Translations under genes and position numbers: made by a program
In this document: in pieces, positions 28,377 through 38,341 of the stretch
Numbering within the stretch: position 1 is the first letter of the stretch
Layout of the letters: every line of letters begins with the position of its first letter
From: Tepidiphilus sp. J10
GTDB lineage: Bacteria; Pseudomonadota; Gammaproteobacteria; Burkholderiales; Thiobacillaceae
Reading direction: 5' to 3'
NCBI GenBank assembly: GCA_945897955.1
Contig: CAMDGQ010000012.1
Location: 1 to 63,894, forward strand
Length of the DNA stretch: 63,894 nucleotides
Notes under the pieces: model-generated
What the model was told of the DNA's origin: nothing
Databases searched by the model: none
The model's input: the letters and a program-made list of their open reading frames with translations, nothing else

Positions 28377-29666
28377 TTGAACACCCCCACTACGCTGCAG
28401 GATTGGCTGCAGCATCTGGAATCCCGCAATCGTGAAGCCATCGTACTTGGCCTAGATCGTGTCGCCCAGGTGCGCGACCGACTCGGTTTGTCGCCGACTT
28501 TTCCGGTCATCTCGGTCGGCGGCACCAATGGCAAGGGATCGGCCTGCGCCTATCTGGAAGCGGTGTTGACTGCGGCCGACTACCGCGTCGGCTGTTACAC
28601 CTCGCCACACCTGCTTCGCTTCAATGAACGTATTCATATCGCCGGCCGCGAGGCGACCGATGCAGAGTTGTGCGAGGCGCTGGCGGCAGTGGAAAGCGCG
28701 CGTCACGAAGGCATGCAATACCCGGTGCCGCTGACCTATTTCGAGCAGGGCACGCTGGCGGCGATGTGGCTGTTTCAGCACGCCGGCCTGGATGCCGTGG
28801 TGCTGGAAGTCGGCCTTGGCGGGCGACTGGACGCGGTCAATGCATGGAGCGCCGATTGCGCGCTGGTGACCAGCGTCGATCTCGATCACCAGCAGTTTCT
28901 TGGCGAGACGCGAAACGAGATCGGCTTTGAGAAGGCGGGTATTTATCGCGCCGGTCGCCCGGCGATCTGCGGCGATCCAGACCCGCCATTCAGTTTGCTG
29001 GCACATGCCGACGCCATCGGCGCGCAAATGTTGCGACTTGGCGAAGACATTCGCATCGAACTGAATGAAGTCGGTTGGACTTGCCGGGTCAAGGAAAGCG
29101 TCTTCCCGGCATTGCCCAGGCTGGCCATGCCTGGCCGCCACCAATATGGCAATGCAGCCTGCGCGGTAACTGCGCTCTGGTCATTGCGCGCGCGCTTGCC
29201 GGTGAGCATGAACGCGTTGCGCGCCGGCTTGTCTTCGGCGCGCCAGCCAGGGCGATTTCAGATCATCGGACGACAGCCACTGCGTATTCTCGATGTCGCC
29301 CATAACCCGCAGGCGGCACGGGCTTTGGCGGACAGCCTGGCCGATATGCCACCTGGGGGAAAGATCATCGCGGTGTGCGCGATGCTGGCCGACAAAGATG
29401 TGGCCGCCGTTGTGGCGGCTTTGCGGCCACGCATCCAGCACTGGCATGCCGCTGGACTGGATATGCCGCGCGGCCTCGATGCCCAGGGTATGGCGCGTGT
29501 ATTGCAAGATGCGGAATGTGCGTTTCAGCCCCATCGCACTGTGGCTGAAGCCTGGCGTGCAGCATGCTTGCAGGCAGAGTCGGCTGATACAATCGTCGCT
29601 TTCGGCTCGTTCCATACCGTAGCCGAGGTCATGGCGGAAGCGGATAGCGCCGAGTCGCATGGCTGA
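28377..29666 (+). CDS. folC: Dihydrofolate synthase / folylpolyglutamate synthase
   Basis: Mur-ligase-fold enzyme adding glutamates to folates. The 429-residue protein has the P-loop VISVGGTNGKGSACAYLEA, the substrate site GCYTSPHLLRFNERIHI, and LDVAHNPQAARALADSL near the C-terminal domain. It starts at a TTG at 28377, preceded by GGGGAT; no better ATG exists near the homology start. Confidence 0.95.
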   Translation: MNTPTTLQDWLQHLESRNREAIVLGLDRVAQVRDRLGLSPTFPVISVGGTNGKGSACAYLEAVLTAADYRVGCYTSPHLLRFNERIHIAGREATDAELCEALAAVESARHEGMQYPVPLTYFEQGTLAAMWLFQHAGLDAVVLEVGLGGRLDAVNAWSADCALVTSVDLDHQQFLGETRNEIGFEKAGIYRAGRPAICGDPDPPFSLLAHADAIGAQMLRLGEDIRIELNEVGWTCRVKESVFPALPRLAMPGRHQYGNAACAVTALWSLRARLPVSMNALRAGLSSARQPGRFQIIGRQPLRILDVAHNPQAARALADSLADMPPGGKIIAVCAMLADKDVAAVVAALRPRIQHWHAAGLDMPRGLDAQGMARVLQDAECAFQPHRTVAEAWRAACLQAESADTIVAFGSFHTVAEVMAEADSAESHG

Positions 29667-29690
29667 AACGAATGGCGGATATCGACTGTA

Positions 29691-30377
29691 ATGGCTGAAA
29701 TTGTCGTGACTCAGGATGAACAGGCAATGCGTCGGCGCGCTCGTCGGCGTTTGGTCGGGGCTGTCGCCATCGCGCTGACCTGCGTGGTCGTCTTGCCGAT
29801 GCTGTTCGATAGCGAACCCAAGCCGTTGGGACCGGAAGTCGATATTCGAATCCCCGCTCAGGACTCCCCCTTTGAAACCGTTCCCTCGCCAACCCCGCCC
29901 ACGCACTTGAATCCGGCTTCAAGCCAGCCGGAAGAAAAACCCGCAGAGGCGACCCTCCCCCCCTCCCCTGCCACCAGCCGGACCGATTCAGAGCACGCAA
30001 CAGACGCCAGGCTTGAAGACAAGCCGCCCATTGCTGCCCCTGCTGCGATTGAAAAAACGAAGTCCAGGCCGGAGACAAACCCCAAGCCTGTTACAAAGCC
30101 AAAGACAGAAGAAAAGGCTGCCGCCAAACCTCGGCTCAAGCCTGATACGCCATTCAGTTCACAGGGCTATTTTCTGCAACTTGGCGCATTCACCAGTGAA
30201 GCGAATGCCCGCCAGTTAAGCGACAAGGCCTCGGCCGCCGGATTCAAGGTCGCCCTGGTAGGCGCGAACGGTCAGTTCCGCGTCCGGGTCGGCCCGATTC
30301 CGGAACAACAAAAGGCGCTGGACATGCAGAACCGGCTCAAGGCCAAGGGGTTCAGCCCGGTCCTGCTCGGACCATGA
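29691..30377 (+). CDS. SPOR-domain protein, DedD-like
   Basis: Septal-ring protein candidate: 228 residues with a short cytoplasmic N-terminus, one transmembrane helix (about 21-39, LVGAVAIALTCVVVLPMLF), a Pro/Lys-rich periplasmic linker and a C-terminal SPOR domain (GYFLQLGAFTSEANARQL ... FRVRVGPIPEQQKALDMQ) that binds denuded peptidoglycan. Its position between folC and cvpA equals that of E. coli dedD. Confidence 0.9.
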   Translation: MAEIVVTQDEQAMRRRARRRLVGAVAIALTCVVVLPMLFDSEPKPLGPEVDIRIPAQDSPFETVPSPTPPTHLNPASSQPEEKPAEATLPPSPATSRTDSEHATDARLEDKPPIAAPAAIEKTKSRPETNPKPVTKPKTEEKAAAKPRLKPDTPFSSQGYFLQLGAFTSEANARQLSDKASAAGFKVALVGANGQFRVRVGPIPEQQKALDMQNRLKAKGFSPVLLGP

Positions 30378-30384
30378 GCGCGCA

Positions 30385-30870
30385 ATGACTTCACTCGATT
30401 GGATCGTGCTTGCAATCCTGCTGCTATCGACTGCGCTCGGTCTGATGCGCGGTCTGGCGCGCGAGATGCTGTCGCTGGCTGCCTGGGTGCTGGCATTCTG
30501 GGGCGCAAAATTGTTCGCGCCGTTCATCGCGCCATCGGTGCCAGGACTGGATAATCCGTCGCTACGCTACGCAGCAGCGTTGTTGCTGATTTTTCTGTTG
30601 ATTCTGATTCTGGCCAGCCTTGCCGCAGCCATCGTCGGAAAATTGATCAATCTTGCCGGCCTGGGCTTCTACGATCGTTTTCTCGGCGGTGTCTTCGGCA
30701 TTCTTCGCGGCACACTGGCCTTGCTTGGTCTGACCCTGATCGCCGGCCTGACCGCCCTGCCGAAATCCCAGGCTTGGCAACTCTCTCAAAGCCATGAGCA
30801 ACTGGAGCGCATGGCCGGCAAATTCCTTCCCTGGTTGCCATCCGATCTGGCAGCGTTGATCCGTTACTAA
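30385..30870 (+). CDS. cvpA: CvpA family membrane protein
   Basis: A 161-residue inner-membrane protein with four hydrophobic segments. It opens SLDWIVLAILLLSTALGLMRGLAREMLSLAAWVLAFW, which is typical CvpA, and has GRFLGGVFG-like FYDRFLGGVFGILRG in the middle. CvpA is linked to colicin V production and envelope stress in E. coli, and its gene is almost always next to purF, as here (11 nt). Confidence 0.93.
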   Translation: MTSLDWIVLAILLLSTALGLMRGLAREMLSLAAWVLAFWGAKLFAPFIAPSVPGLDNPSLRYAAALLLIFLLILILASLAAAIVGKLINLAGLGFYDRFLGGVFGILRGTLALLGLTLIAGLTALPKSQAWQLSQSHEQLERMAGKFLPWLPSDLAALIRY

Positions 30871-30881
30871 GGGCACTCGAC

Positions 30882-32399
30882 ATGTGTGGCATCGTCGGCA
30901 TTTACTCGCATCAAAGCGTCAACCAGTTGCTCTATGACGGTTTGCAGTTGCTTCAGCATCGCGGCCAGGATGCCGCCGGCATCGTCACGATGGATGGCAG
31001 CATGTTCCACATGCACAAGCAGCTGGGCATGGTGCGCGATGTGTTCCGCACACGCGACATGCGCAATCTGGTCGGCAACGTCGGCATTGCCCATGTTCGC
31101 TACCCGACAGCCGGCAGCGCTGCCAGCCCGGCGGAAGCGCAACCGTTCTACGTCAATTCGCCGTTCGGCATTGTGCTCGGCCACAACGGCAATCTGACCA
31201 ATACCGAAGCATTGCAGCAGGAACTGTTCATGGACGATCTGCGCCATGTCAATACCGGTTCCGATTCGGAAGTGCTGCTCAACGTGCTGGCGCATGAATT
31301 GCAGGAAGCCGTGCATGGCCATCGGCTGAAGGTCGATGACGTATTCACCGCCGTCGCCGGAGTGCATCGCCGCTGCAAGGGTGCATACGCAGTGGTGGCG
31401 ATGATCGCCGGCTACGGCTTGCTGGCGTTCCGCGACCCCAACGGCATCCGGCCTTTGATCATCGGCCGTCTGGACACGCTGGAGGGGCCGGAATGGATCG
31501 TGGCATCCGAGAGTGTTGCGATCGAAGCCATGGGCTACCAGGTCGTGCGCGATGTGTCGCCTGGCGAGGCAGTGCTGGTCGATTCGCGCGGTGAATTGTT
31601 CAGCCGCGCTTGCGCGCCGGCGGCGAGATTCACGCCCTGCATCTTTGAATATGTCTATTTCGCGCGGCCGGATTCGGTCATGGACGGCGCTTCTATCTAC
31701 GAAAGCCGTCTGCGCATGGGCGAATATCTGGCGGAGAAGGTCAAACGCGATTTCGGCTACCTGAAGATCGATGTCGTTGTGCCGATTCCCGACACCAGCC
31801 GGCCTTCCGCGTTGCAACTGGCGTTCAAACTGGGCCTCGATTACCGCGAAGGCTTCATCAAGAACCGCTACATCGGACGCACTTTCATCATGCCCGGGCA
31901 GGCCTCGCGCAAGAAATCGGTACGCCAGAAACTCAACGCGATGCCACTGGAATTCAAGGGCAAGAATGTGCTGCTGGTGGACGATTCCATCGTGCGCGGC
32001 ACCACCAGCCGCGAAATCATCCAGATGGCGCGGGATGCCGGCGCAACGGCGGTGTACTTCGCCTCGGCCAGCCCGCCGGTGCGCTTCCCCAATGTTTACG
32101 GCATCGACATGCCGACACGCGACGAGCTGCTGGCGAACGGCCGCACCGATGCCGAAATCGCTCAGGAAATTGGCGCCGACGCGGTGATCTACCAGGATTT
32201 GCCTGACCTCATCGCGGCGGTCAAATCGGTCAACCCGGATATCGTCGAGTTCGACGCGTCCTGTTTCGATGGCTGTTATGTCACCGGCGACGTGACCGAA
32301 GCTTATCTGGCGCGCCTGGAGGGGCAGCGCAACGGCGACATCCCGATGACGCCTGCGCCCGCAACCCGGCAACTGGACCTCAATCTGGCGGCATCATGA
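30882..32399 (+). CDS. purF: Amidophosphoribosyltransferase
   Basis: First committed step of purine synthesis. The 505-residue protein starts MCGIVGIY with the N-terminal nucleophile Cys2 of the Ntn glutaminase domain and ends with a phosphoribosyltransferase domain showing the PRPP motif VLLVDDSIVRGTTSREII. The stop overlaps the metZ start by 4 nt (ATGA), indicating translational coupling. Confidence 0.98.
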   Translation: MCGIVGIYSHQSVNQLLYDGLQLLQHRGQDAAGIVTMDGSMFHMHKQLGMVRDVFRTRDMRNLVGNVGIAHVRYPTAGSAASPAEAQPFYVNSPFGIVLGHNGNLTNTEALQQELFMDDLRHVNTGSDSEVLLNVLAHELQEAVHGHRLKVDDVFTAVAGVHRRCKGAYAVVAMIAGYGLLAFRDPNGIRPLIIGRLDTLEGPEWIVASESVAIEAMGYQVVRDVSPGEAVLVDSRGELFSRACAPAARFTPCIFEYVYFARPDSVMDGASIYESRLRMGEYLAEKVKRDFGYLKIDVVVPIPDTSRPSALQLAFKLGLDYREGFIKNRYIGRTFIMPGQASRKKSVRQKLNAMPLEFKGKNVLLVDDSIVRGTTSREIIQMARDAGATAVYFASASPPVRFPNVYGIDMPTRDELLANGRTDAEIAQEIGADAVIYQDLPDLIAAVKSVNPDIVEFDASCFDGCYVTGDVTEAYLARLEGQRNGDIPMTPAPATRQLDLNLAAS

Positions 32400-33574
32400 A
32401 TCTCCAAGGACTCCACCCCGATACGCTTGCGGTTCGCGCGGGCACCCAGCGCAGCCAGTTCCAGGAGCATTCCGAGGCGATGTATCTCACCTCCAGCTTC
32501 GTGTTCGGCAGCGCAGCCGAAGCCGCCGCACGCTTTTCCGGCGCCGAGCCCGGACCGATCTATGCCCGTTTCACCAATCCCGGCGTCAGCATGTTCGAGG
32601 ATAGGCTGGCGGCGCTGGAAGGCGCCGAGCGATGCGTCGCGTTTGCTTCCGGCATGGCGGCCATCCTGGCTACCGTCATGGGCCTGATGAAGGCTGGCGA
32701 ACATGTCGTCGCCTCGCGTTCGATCTTCGGTTCCACCGTGCAACTGTTTCAGAACATCCTCGGCCGCTTTGGCGTCGAGACCACTTTCGTATCGCCGACC
32801 GACCCCGCCGAATGGCGCGCAGCAGTGAAGCCGAGTACGCGGCTGTTCTTCGTCGAATCGCCATCGAATCCGCTGACCGAGGTCAGCGACATCCGGGCGC
32901 TGGCCGACATCGCGCATGAAGCGGGCGCCTGGCTGGCAGTGGACAACTGCTTTTGCACACCAGCCCTGCAACGGCCGCTGCAACTCGGCGCCGACATCGT
33001 CATCCACTCCGCCACCAAGTATCTCGATGGTCAAGGCAGGGTGCTGGGCGGGGCAGTGTTGGGCGACAAGGCCTTGATGGAAGGCGTTTACACCTTCCTG
33101 CGCACTGCCGGGCCGACACTGTCGGCGTTCAATGCCTGGGTGTTGCTGAAGGGGCTGGAAACCTTGAGCCTGCGCATGCAGGCGCATTCAGCGCATGCGC
33201 TGGAGTTGGCGATCTGGCTGGAAGCGCATCCGAAAATCGCGCGCGTGCTCTACCCTGGCCTGCCTTCGCATCCGCAGCACGAATTGGCGATGCGCCAACA
33301 GGTCAATGGCGGCGGCATCGTCGCGTTCGAGCTCGCCGGTGGCAAGGAAGCGGCCTGGAAAGTCATCGACGCCACGCAGGTCATGTCGATTACCGCCAAT
33401 CTCGGCGATACGCGCACCACCATCACGCACCCGGCCAGCACCACGCACAGTCGCATGACACCGGAGCAACGCGCGGCGGCGGGCATCGGCGACGGTCTGA
33501 TTCGCATCGCCGTCGGCCTGGAGCATCCGGCCGATCTGATGGCCGATCTGGAACGCGGACTGGCGCTGATCTAG
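32396..33574 (+). CDS. metZ: O-succinylhomoserine sulfhydrylase
   Basis: PLP enzyme that makes homocysteine from O-succinylhomoserine and sulfide. The 392-residue Cys/Met-metabolism enzyme has YARFTNPGVSMFEDRLAALEGAE and the PLP lysine in IHSATKYLDGQGRVLGGAV. The combination purF-metZ is widespread in beta/gammaproteobacteria. Its stop codon overlaps the convergent rluC stop (33571-33574). Confidence 0.94.
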   Translation: MNLQGLHPDTLAVRAGTQRSQFQEHSEAMYLTSSFVFGSAAEAAARFSGAEPGPIYARFTNPGVSMFEDRLAALEGAERCVAFASGMAAILATVMGLMKAGEHVVASRSIFGSTVQLFQNILGRFGVETTFVSPTDPAEWRAAVKPSTRLFFVESPSNPLTEVSDIRALADIAHEAGAWLAVDNCFCTPALQRPLQLGADIVIHSATKYLDGQGRVLGGAVLGDKALMEGVYTFLRTAGPTLSAFNAWVLLKGLETLSLRMQAHSAHALELAIWLEAHPKIARVLYPGLPSHPQHELAMRQQVNGGGIVAFELAGGKEAAWKVIDATQVMSITANLGDTRTTITHPASTTHSRMTPEQRAAAGIGDGLIRIAVGLEHPADLMADLERGLALI

Positions 33575-34512
33575 CCAAGTCTGTTCAGAAACTCCTGCAA
33601 ATCCGCCGGCAACGGCGCTTCGAAGATCAGTTCCGCGCCGGTCAGCGGATGGCGTATTTCCAGTCGCGCCGAGTGCAGGAACATGCGTTTCAGGCCTTGA
33701 TGTTTCAACCTGCGATTGAGTTCGGGGTCGCCATATTTGGTGTCGCCGGCAATCGGATGCCGCACCGCCGCCAGATGCACCCGAATCTGATGCGTGCGGC
33801 CGGTTTTCAGCTCGGCTTCCAGCAGGCTGTAGCCCTCCGCCACCTTGATACGCCGGAAAATGGTGTGGGCGCGCTGGCCGTCATCGTTGACCTCAACCCG
33901 TCGCTCGCCGTCCTCGGTCAGGAATTTGTGCAGCGGCAGCTTGATATGGCGGATTGGATCGCGCCATTCGCCGACCGCAAGCGCCAGATAGGTCTTGCGC
34001 GGTTCGCCGTCGCGCAGCATGCGATGCAGTTCGACCAGCGCCGAACGCTTCAGCGCCAGCACCAGAATGCCGGAGGTTTCCTTGTCCAGACGGTGTGCCA
34101 GTTCAAGGAAGCGCGCATCCGGTAATTCCTGGCGCAGTTGCTCGATGATGCCGAGACTGACGCCGCTGCCGCCATGCACCGCCTGGCCGGCGGGTTTGTC
34201 GATGACCAGCAAGGCATCGTCGCGATAGATCACCCGATCCAATAACGGATTCGTGATGGGCCCGTGTGCCGGCGTCGCTTCCGGTTCGGCGACGCGCACC
34301 GGCGGAATGCGTACTTCATCGCCCTCGACCAGTTTGTATTCGGGTTTCGAGCGGCGTCCGCTGACGCGCAGTTCTCCTTCGCGCAACATCCGATAGATGC
34401 GGCTTTTCGGCACGCCCTTCAGCATCCGGAAAAGAAAGTTGTCCAGACGCTGGCCGGACTGCTCAGGGCCGATGCTGACTTTGATGACTGCTGCTTTGCC
34501 TGTCGATTGCAT
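33571..34512 (-). CDS. rluC: 23S rRNA pseudouridine synthase, RluC type
   Basis: Modifies U955/2504/2580 (E. coli numbering) of 23S rRNA. The 313-residue protein has an N-terminal S4 RNA-binding domain (QRLDNFLFRMLKGVPKSRIYRMLREGELRVSG) and the catalytic motif AHRLDKETSGILVLA, with GRTHQIRVH later. I start at the ATG at 34512; an upstream in-frame extension lacks similarity. Divergence from rne matches the E. coli rne-rluC arrangement. Confidence 0.95.
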   Translation of the reverse strand: MQSTGKAAVIKVSIGPEQSGQRLDNFLFRMLKGVPKSRIYRMLREGELRVSGRRSKPEYKLVEGDEVRIPPVRVAEPEATPAHGPITNPLLDRVIYRDDALLVIDKPAGQAVHGGSGVSLGIIEQLRQELPDARFLELAHRLDKETSGILVLALKRSALVELHRMLRDGEPRKTYLALAVGEWRDPIRHIKLPLHKFLTEDGERRVEVNDDGQRAHTIFRRIKVAEGYSLLEAELKTGRTHQIRVHLAAVRHPIAGDTKYGDPELNRRLKHQGLKRMFLHSARLEIRHPLTGAELIFEAPLPADLQEFLNRLG

Positions 34513-34976
34513 TACTGTATATTCGCCCTGCTCAAAAAGCGTGCACACGGGGCGTTGAAGACCTTGCCCGCGCACTGACTTTGAGCGCCGGTTGTCTCGC
34601 TCACCGGCTAAGGCCGCCCGCCCGGTGTTTGCACTCGATGTCTGTTTACGCGCTAGAGCGCGGAATGAACGAACATCAGGCGCCCCTGAAAGGGCCCGTA
34701 ACGGCAGCGCCCGAAAAAAGCAGCGATGGTAACGCAATTTATCTGCGCGACCCGCACCCGGATGATTCTCCGTCTGGTTCAGCGCTCAGCTTCGAAGCGA
34801 ACGTATTGAATCGACGGGAAAAAACGATGAACCTCAACCATGCTCCAGCCGCTCAGCGACATAACCAATCACGCCGTCTGATCCCCTGCCTCGCATTGCC
34901 GCCGCATCCAGCCCCTGAATAACGGAGCTGTTCGGCGGGGTTTATCCCCCGGGGCGCGAGAGCGCTGGGGTGAAAC
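34513..34976 (+). promoter_or_regulatory. Long rne leader / rluC-rne divergent region
   Basis: This 464-nt stretch between divergent rluC and rne contains no supported gene. In E. coli the rne mRNA has a long structured 5' leader through which RNase E autoregulates, so a similar role is likely. Near the 3' end are small GC-rich hairpins, for example GGGG-TTTAT-CCCC (34937-34949) and GCGC-GAGA-GCGC (34954-34965), just before the rne start. A clear promoter could not be assigned. Confidence 0.5.
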
Positions 34977-37796
34977 ATGAAACGTATGTTGTTCAACGCG
35001 ACGCAAGCGGAGGAACTCCGCGTCGCCATAGTCGAAGGCCAGAAACTGGTCGATCTCGACATTGAATCCGCCAACAAGGAACAGCGCAAAGGCAATATCT
35101 ACAAAGCGATTGTCACGCGCGTCGAACCTTCCCTCGAAGCCTGCTTCGTCAATTACGGCACCGACCGTCATGGTTTCCTGCCGTTCAAGGAAATCTCCCG
35201 CGCCGCCATTCCCGGCGCCGAAAAAGGCGATTTCAGTCGCGGCCGCATGCAGGATCTGCTCAAGGAAGGCCTTGAGCTGGTGGTCCAGGTCGAGAAGGAC
35301 GAGCGCGGCAACAAGGGCGCCGCGCTGACCAACCAGGTCAGCCTGGCCGGCCGCTATCTGGTGCTGATGCCCAACAACCCGCGTGGCGGCGGTGTTTCGC
35401 GCCGCATCGAGGGCGAAGAGCGCAATGAACTGCGCGACGCTTTGGCGCAGCTCGAAGTGCCCGCCGGCATGAGCCTGATCGGCCGCACCGCCGGAATTGG
35501 CCGCAGCGTCGAAGAATTGCAATGGGACTTGAACTACCTGCTGCAACTGTGGACCGCCATCGATGGCGCCGCCAAGGGCCAGACCGGCGCCTTCCTGATC
35601 TATCAGGAATCCAGTCTGGTGATCCGCGCCATCCGCGACTACTTCACGCCCGACGTCGGCGAGTTGCTGATCGACGAACCGGCGATCTACGAGCAGGCCA
35701 GGCAGTTCATGGCGCATGTGATGCCGCCCAACGTCCACAAGGTCAAGCTGTACACCGACCCGGTACCGCTGTTCTCGCGCTTCCAGATCGAGCATCAGAT
35801 CGAAAGCGCATTCTCCCGTCAGGTCTCTTTGCCGTCCGGTGGCGCCATCGTCATCGACCATACCGAAGCGCTGGTCGCGGTCGACGTCAACTCGGCGCAG
35901 GCCACCAAGGGCAGCGACATCGAGCAGACCGCGCTGAATACCAACCTGGAAGCGGCGGAAGAAGTCGCCCGCCAGTTGCGTCTGCGCGATCTCGGCGGCT
36001 TGATCGTGATCGACTTCATCGACATGGAAAACCAGAAGAATCAGCGCGAGGTGGAAGACCGCCTGCGCGAATCCCTGCACCATGATCGTGCGCGCGTACA
36101 GACCGGCAAGATTTCCCGTTTCGGCCTGCTTGAACTGTCGCGTCAGCGTCTGCAACCCAGCCTAGGTGAAACCAGCTATATCACCTGCCCGCGTTGCGCC
36201 GGCACCGGCCATGTGCGCAGCACCGAATCGTTTGCCCTGCACCTGTTGCGCATGCTTCAGGAAGAGGCGATGAAGGACAATACCGGCGCAGTTCATCTGC
36301 AGATTCCGGTCGATGTCGCCACCTTCCTGCTCAACGAGAAACGCCACGACATCCTCGCCATCGAAGCCCGCCATCGTGTCGAGATCATGCTGATTCCGAA
36401 CATGCACTTCGAAGTGCCCCGCTACAACCTGGCGCGTTTCCGGCATGACCAGCTAAATCAGACCGAGCCCCTGGCGCCCAGTTATCGCATGGTCGAAAAA
36501 CCGGTTGAAGTGGAAATGCAGCCACGCAATGGCGGTATTGACAAGCCAGAGCGCGCGCAGCCGGTAGTACAAGGCATTACCCCCTCGCAGCCGGCTCCAG
36601 CCCACGTTGCCGCCCCCGTCGCGGTAGCTGTGCCGGAAAGCAAGCCAGGCCTGTTTGGACGTCTGTTTGGCTGGCTTCGCGGCAGCAGCGAACCTGTCGA
36701 GGAAGCCCAACCCGTCGTCGTCAAAAAAGCGGAACCGCGTCGGGAACGTGAGCCGCGACGCGGCCGCGAGGGCAAAAGCGATCGTAGCGATCGTGAAAAT
36801 CGCGAGCAGCGCGGCGACCGCCGTCCAAGGGGTGAGAAGAACGATCGTGGCGATCAATCCGAGCGCCCAGCACGCCCGGATCGTCCGGATCGTCCAGAGC
36901 GCTCGGAAGCGAGAGAGCCACGCGAGAATCGTGAAGCCCGGCCCGAGCGGGGTGAACGTCCCGATCGGGGCGAACGTCCCGAGCGGACAGAACGTCCGGA
37001 ACGCCCGCGCCGCGAACGCCCCGAAGCAGCGCGTCCGGCAGATACCGAAGCAAATCCATCCGCACCGCTGGAAGCTGGGCTGATCAGCACAGAAGCACCG
37101 GCCGAAAACGGTGCAGATGAGCGCGATAGCCGTCGCCGCGGCCGGCGAGGCGGTCGGGGCCGGCGTAGCGAGGGTCGCCAGGATTCTGCTGCCTCTGTCG
37201 CCGAGCAGACCGTCAGCGAAATCGTCGCCGAATCCGAAAATCTGACTGCTCCCTCGCAGGCTGCTCCGCTGACCGACACCGCCGGGTCCGCTACGATCGA
37301 CAGCAACTCCGTTCCGCTGGTCATCCGTATCGATACGCCGCCCGTGCAGGCCAGACCAGAACCGGAGACTCGTGCTACGCAACCGAAAGCGCCGAGCGAA
37401 GTTGTCGCCTCCCGGGAAGTCACAGCCGAACCCGTATCGCAAGCCGTACCGCAACAGACTGGCACCGACAACCTGGCTGCGGCCGGTTTGCAACTGGTTG
37501 AAACAGCGACAACGACCATCAGCGCACCGGAAGACCAGGAAACTCCGCCACAGCGCCGCCGTGGCAGAGGCGGTCGAAGTGCGGCCACCGCCGCTGCGGA
37601 AGAACTGGTGCTGGTTGAAACCCGGAGTGAATCCGACGTCGTCGCCCAAGCCAGTTCAGAAACTCCCGGCGAGTGGGGCCCGCCCTCCAATCCGCGCCGT
37701 CGCGCCCGACCAAGAGTCGCTGAACAGGTAGCGGCAGAACCCCTGGTCATGGTGGAAACAAAGACTGCGCAATCCGAGCAGAATCCCCCCGCCTGA
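34977..37796 (+). CDS. rne: Ribonuclease E
   Basis: Essential endoribonuclease and degradosome scaffold. The 939-residue protein has the N-terminal RNase H-like and S1 region (MKRMLFNATQAEELRVAIVEGQKLVDLDIE; YKAIVTRVEPSLEACFVNYGTDRHGFLPF), the catalytic Asp motifs VAVDVNSAQATKG and IVIDFIDM, and the zinc-link CPRCAGTG. A long disordered C-terminal half is rich in Arg/Glu/Pro (about residues 570-760) and then Ala/Thr/Glu, as expected for the partner-binding scaffold. A terminator follows directly. Confidence 0.97.
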   Translation: MKRMLFNATQAEELRVAIVEGQKLVDLDIESANKEQRKGNIYKAIVTRVEPSLEACFVNYGTDRHGFLPFKEISRAAIPGAEKGDFSRGRMQDLLKEGLELVVQVEKDERGNKGAALTNQVSLAGRYLVLMPNNPRGGGVSRRIEGEERNELRDALAQLEVPAGMSLIGRTAGIGRSVEELQWDLNYLLQLWTAIDGAAKGQTGAFLIYQESSLVIRAIRDYFTPDVGELLIDEPAIYEQARQFMAHVMPPNVHKVKLYTDPVPLFSRFQIEHQIESAFSRQVSLPSGGAIVIDHTEALVAVDVNSAQATKGSDIEQTALNTNLEAAEEVARQLRLRDLGGLIVIDFIDMENQKNQREVEDRLRESLHHDRARVQTGKISRFGLLELSRQRLQPSLGETSYITCPRCAGTGHVRSTESFALHLLRMLQEEAMKDNTGAVHLQIPVDVATFLLNEKRHDILAIEARHRVEIMLIPNMHFEVPRYNLARFRHDQLNQTEPLAPSYRMVEKPVEVEMQPRNGGIDKPERAQPVVQGITPSQPAPAHVAAPVAVAVPESKPGLFGRLFGWLRGSSEPVEEAQPVVVKKAEPRREREPRRGREGKSDRSDRENREQRGDRRPRGEKNDRGDQSERPARPDRPDRPERSEAREPRENREARPERGERPDRGERPERTERPERPRRERPEAARPADTEANPSAPLEAGLISTEAPAENGADERDSRRRGRRGGRGRRSEGRQDSAASVAEQTVSEIVAESENLTAPSQAAPLTDTAGSATIDSNSVPLVIRIDTPPVQARPEPETRATQPKAPSEVVASREVTAEPVSQAVPQQTGTDNLAAAGLQLVETATTTISAPEDQETPPQRRRGRGGRSAATAAAEELVLVETRSESDVVAQASSETPGEWGPPSNPRRRARPRVAEQVAAEPLVMVETKTAQSEQNPPA

Positions 37797-37816
37797 TCTC
37801 CAGTCGGCTCCGAGAA

Positions 37817-37845
37817 ACCGGCGCTATCAACGCGCCGGTTTTTTT
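37817..37845 (+). terminator. Rho-independent terminator after rne
   Basis: An 8-bp stem (ACCGGCGC / GCGCCGGT) with a 7-nt loop is followed by seven T. It reaches into the stop codon of the convergent phosphatase gene. Confidence 0.92.
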
Positions 37846-38341
37846 ATTTCTGAAACTTGCCCAGCTTGTCGATCTGTCTGATCTCGTTGATCAAGCCATC
37901 CGCTGCGTCTTCAACCATATCGAGCACCATATTGAAGCCGGAGCGACCGCCGTAATAGGGATCGGGCACATCCAGATTGGGATAACGCCGGCTGAAGGAA
38001 AGCAGTCGCCTGACCTTGTGCTGCAATTGGTCGGGACATTGCTTCAAAAGCAGGGACAGATTGTCCTTGTCCATCGCGAGAATCAAATCGAACGACTCGA
38101 AATCGGCATCGCTGACTTGCCTCCCCCGCAATTCAGACAGATCGTAGCCACGTTTTCGTGCTGCTTCCTGGGCACGCGGATCGGGTGGGTTGCCAATGTG
38201 ATAACCATGCGTACCGGCAGAATCGATCCGAACGCTGGCAGCAAGTCCCGCCTGCCTGATCTTGTCGCGAAAAACGCCTTCGGCAGTGGGGGATCGACAG
38301 ATATTGCCCATGCAGACGAAAAGAATTGAAGTTTTTTTCAT
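37844..38341 (-). CDS. Low-molecular-weight protein tyrosine phosphatase
   Basis: A 165-residue cysteine phosphatase with the P-loop FVCMGNICRSPTAEGVF (nucleophile Cys10, Arg16) and the general-acid loop VPDPYYGG. Family members act on phosphotyrosine proteins, sometimes in exopolysaccharide control; no tyrosine kinase gene is nearby. Its 3' end overlaps the rne terminator. Confidence 0.94.
   Translation of the reverse strand: MKKTSILFVCMGNICRSPTAEGVFRDKIRQAGLAASVRIDSAGTHGYHIGNPPDPRAQEAARKRGYDLSELRGRQVSDADFESFDLILAMDKDNLSLLLKQCPDQLQHKVRRLLSFSRRYPNLDVPDPYYGGRSGFNMVLDMVEDAADGLINEIRQIDKLGKFQK

Noticed and set aside
30867-32372. 501-codon minus-strand open frame opposite purF
   Set aside because: Antisense shadow; purF motifs on the plus strand are unambiguous.
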